This document shows positions 21,577-23,315 of a stretch of DNA of 23,315 bases, piece by piece. A program made the position numbers and the translations under genes. The DNA lies in contig JAKEHX010000150.1 in the NCBI GenBank assembly GCA_022614795.1, positions 1-23,315 on the forward strand. Direction: 5' to 3'. Numbering within the stretch: the first letter of the stretch is position 1; every line of letters begins with the position of its first letter. The DNA comes from Planctomycetaceae bacterium. Its GTDB lineage: Bacteria > Planctomycetota > Planctomycetia > Pirellulales > Pirellulaceae. A model generated the notes under the pieces. The model did no database searches. It saw only the letters and a program-made list of their open reading frames with translations, and was not told the origin of the DNA.

Positions 21577-22659
21577 ATGTCCCGCACTCGTAATGGTTTT
21601 ACGCTCGTTGAACTGTTGGTGGTGATCGCCATCATTGGCGTGCTCGTCGCCCTGCTTCTCCCCGCCGTCCAAGCCGCCCGCGAAGCGGCGCGGCGCAGCT
21701 CGTGCCAGAACAACCTCAAGCAAATGGGTTTGGCCGCCCACAATTTCGAAGACACCTACAAATACCTACCGCCCACCCAGCACACGACAGTGCTGCCTAG
21801 CCCTACAACGGGACTACCGGCGACATTCAGTTCCGGCGCGACGTTGCAGGCTCTGATGCTGCCTTTTCTCGAACAGTCGAACGTCTCTGCACTGTTCAAT
21901 AACGATTACGACACCAACAGCGATCGCCATATTGTTACGGGCGTACTCTTGGCGAATGCAAATGCGGCGGCACGCCTCCAGGATTTGAAAGTTTTCCTAT
22001 GTCCTTCCGATCCCTCCCAGGCCAGGACGTTCAATGCTGGCCGCTTGAATTACAAGGGTTCCTTGGGTTGCTTCCCACACTTGCGCGGAATTGGCGGCGA
22101 CCCGAATCGATCCCTTAACGCCGGCCAGCTTTTAGGAGTGTTCGGCCATCCATTGATCCAGGGACAAGTCATGTTAGGGACCAGATTAGCGGAGGTAACC
22201 GACGGTACGAGCAACACCACGCTTTTTGCAGAGGTGGTCCGTGGCAATATTACGGGCGAGTCGTCGGGAGGCGGACTTTTTGACTATACGACCAACATGA
22301 TCGGCAGCGGGAATTACACCATCACCGACGGCCGCGGCGTAACCGAGTGTAATAATGGGGCCGGAAGTCCCACAATTCGATACGTCGGCCAGCAGTACTA
22401 TCGTGCCTTGCCGCAGAATTTTCTTTATACCCATACGATGCCGATCAACTGGAACAAGAAGGTGACCGCCAATCAGAAATACTCCTGCGGCAATACGGCC
22501 TTCAACTCGATTCACCTTGGCGCCAGCAGCTACCACCCAGGCGGTGCGAACGTATGTCTCACCGACGGATCCGTGCGATTTGTGGGCGAAACCGTTGATT
22601 TTGCCGTCTGGCAAGCTGTCGGAACAAAGGGCCGAGGTGAGTCCACCCAATTGCCGTAA
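21577..22659 (+). CDS. DUF1559 prepilin-like protein with N-terminal methylation motif
   Basis: A protein of 360 residues from the ATG at 21577; AGGAG five bases before it fixes the start although the frame is open upstream. The type IV pilin-like leader is short: MSRTRNG, then cleavage before Phe8 in FTLVELLVVIAIIGVLVALLLPAVQAAREAARR, with the conserved Glu12 (fifth residue of the mature chain). The rest is the DUF1559 domain, with NLKQMGLAAHNFEDTYKYLPP near 46-66, FLCPSDPS (about 145), LAEVTDGTSNTTLFAEV (about 205-222) and the C-terminal HPGGANVCLTDGSVRFV near 324-340. The family is present in tens to hundreds of copies in many planctomycetes; pseudopilin-like surface or export roles are suspected but not shown. 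A lipoprotein gene follows after 107 nt. Confidence 0.93.
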   Translation: MSRTRNGFTLVELLVVIAIIGVLVALLLPAVQAAREAARRSSCQNNLKQMGLAAHNFEDTYKYLPPTQHTTVLPSPTTGLPATFSSGATLQALMLPFLEQSNVSALFNNDYDTNSDRHIVTGVLLANANAAARLQDLKVFLCPSDPSQARTFNAGRLNYKGSLGCFPHLRGIGGDPNRSLNAGQLLGVFGHPLIQGQVMLGTRLAEVTDGTSNTTLFAEVVRGNITGESSGGGLFDYTTNMIGSGNYTITDGRGVTECNNGAGSPTIRYVGQQYYRALPQNFLYTHTMPINWNKKVTANQKYSCGNTAFNSIHLGASSYHPGGANVCLTDGSVRFVGETVDFAVWQAVGTKGRGESTQLP

Positions 22660-22693
22660 CCGGCTGGACCCTCGGGCTTACGGAGCGTTTGCA

Positions 22694-22712
22694 CGGGCGC
22701 GAAATGTGCCCG
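22694..22712 (+). terminator. Small stem-loop between DUF1559 and lipoprotein genes
   Basis: CGGGCGC (22694-22700), loop GAAAT, GTGCCCG (22706-22712): seven pairs including one G-U. It begins 35 nt after the DUF1559 stop. No U tract follows, so it may lower read-through or only stabilise the transcript. Confidence 0.3.
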
Positions 22713-22766
22713 CCGGCCCGGCCTGAAGTGCTTCTGCCGATTAAATTCCTGAAAGTGGATTTCTGC

Positions 22767-23189
22767 ATGACATCTTGCCCTTTTCGCCTTGTCCGCGGGT
22801 TCGTGCTGATTGTCACAACTGTTTTGGCGCTTGGTTGTGGATCGGGCGGCGATAGCAAGTCGGCGGCCACCGGCGCTCCAAGCGCGAAACAATCGCTCGA
22901 CTACCTGGTCAATCTGCTTAACTACCTGAAGAGCGAGAACAAGCCCCCGCCCGCCAAGGTGGCGGACATCGAGCCGATCGAGCCGCTGTTTCAGGGCGCC
23001 TACCTCGGGCTCGTGCGCGGCGAGATTGATTACGTCTGGGGGACCACAATCGACCCCGCTGGCGCAGACAAAGTTCTGGCCTATGAAAAAGCGGTCGAGT
23101 CCAGCTCCGGTTGGGTCTTAATGCAAGACGCGTCGCTCAAGACCATGGAGGCCAGCCAGTTCCAGGCCGCACCCAAGGCGGCCAAGTGA
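22767..23189 (+). CDS. Small lipoprotein found next to DUF1559 genes
   Basis: A protein of 140 residues from the ATG at 22767. RLVRGFVLIVTTVLALGCGSGG is a signal peptide ending in a lipobox-like ALGC with lipidation expected on Cys24 (the -3 position is Ala instead of the more usual Leu). A Ser/Ala/Gly-rich stretch (25-42) acts as a spacer. The folded part (about 43-125) contains SLDYLVNLLNYLKSENKPPPAKVADIEPIEPLFQGAYLGLVRGEIDYVWG and a YEKAVESSSGWVLMQDASLKTM tail, which resembles the small lipoproteins that often follow DUF1559 genes in planctomycetes. Function unknown; likely membrane-anchored outside the cytoplasm and possibly a partner of the DUF1559 protein. It ends 72 nt before a strong stem-loop. 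Confidence 0.75.
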   Translation: MTSCPFRLVRGFVLIVTTVLALGCGSGGDSKSAATGAPSAKQSLDYLVNLLNYLKSENKPPPAKVADIEPIEPLFQGAYLGLVRGEIDYVWGTTIDPAGADKVLAYEKAVESSSGWVLMQDASLKTMEASQFQAAPKAAK

Positions 23190-23260
23190 ACCACTCTTGT
23201 GATCGCCGCCTGAGTGATGAATCCTAATCTTATTGCTTGCGCTCTGGCCTGTTTCGCTGG

Positions 23261-23280
23261 AGGGCCATTCATGGCCCTTT
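23261..23280 (+). terminator. Likely terminator of the DUF1559-lipoprotein unit
   Basis: AGGGCCAT (23261-23268), TC, ATGGCCCT (23271-23278), then TT: a compact GC-rich stem with a short T run, 72 nt after the lipoprotein stop. Confidence 0.5.
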
Positions 23281-23291
23281 GCCTGGTTAGG

Positions 23292-23311
23292 CCCGCCGTT
23301 TACGGCGGGTT
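23292..23311 (+). terminator. Second stem-loop at the window end
   Basis: CCCGCCG (23292-23298), loop TTTA, CGGCGGG (23303-23309), then TT. It could be a tandem terminator with the preceding stem or another dispersed hairpin. Confidence 0.45.
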
Positions 23312-23315
23312 CACA

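Overview
The window looks like chromosomal DNA of a planctomycete, most likely of the Pirellulales. Two protein families that are strongly expanded in that phylum occur side by side: a Tat-exported DUF1501 protein and a DUF1559 prepilin-like protein followed by a small lipoprotein. The DNA is GC-rich, starts are a mix of ATG and GTG, Shine-Dalgarno sites are often weak, and the spacers are full of short palindromes. The genus call is inference. No rRNA, tRNA, CRISPR array, transposase or integrase was found.

Layout. 1-5897 (+): a surface-glycan or protein-glycosylation run made of the 3' end of a SAM methyltransferase, a dTDP-glucose 4,6-dehydratase-like epimerase, two GT2 glycosyltransferases (one of the polyprenyl-phosphate type) and a TMTC-like membrane protein with TPRs. 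The spacing is very tight after the epimerase. 5927-8493 (-): housekeeping genes purM, rsmG and an exported thioredoxin-fold protein, transcribed in the order redoxin, rsmG, purM. 8644-9255 (+): pyroglutamyl-peptidase. 9474-11049 (-): an ankyrin-repeat protein, a bacterial PH-domain membrane protein and a 92-residue orphan. 11217-15150 (-): a pyruvate:ferredoxin oxidoreductase split into two adjacent genes at a domain boundary, the second carrying an extra C-terminal domain on an Ala/Pro/Lys/Gly/Asn linker. 15508-18912 (-): one 1134-residue polypeptide joining a fatty-acyl-AMP ligase, an acyl carrier protein and an alpha-oxoamine synthase, which looks like a one-chain start module for a sphingoid-type or aminoketone lipid. 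19077-20399 (-): DUF1501. 20400-21576: a 1.2-kb spacer without a convincing gene but packed with hairpins. 21577-23189 (+): DUF1559 protein and lipoprotein.

The most unusual features are (i) the acyl-AMP ligase-ACP-oxoamine synthase fusion and (ii) a population of short hairpins, several with a GTAG head as in REP elements mobilised by REP-associated tyrosine transposases. At 20416-20603 two diverged copies of a roughly 95-bp, two-hairpin unit lie head to head around CCGCGG, and their stems differ by paired (compensatory) changes. One hairpin at 5894-5930 even supplies the stop codons of both flanking convergent genes. AT-rich inverted repeats built from short repeated words fill three other spacers, and a perfect 20-bp triplet repeat lies between the redoxin and pyroglutamyl-peptidase genes.
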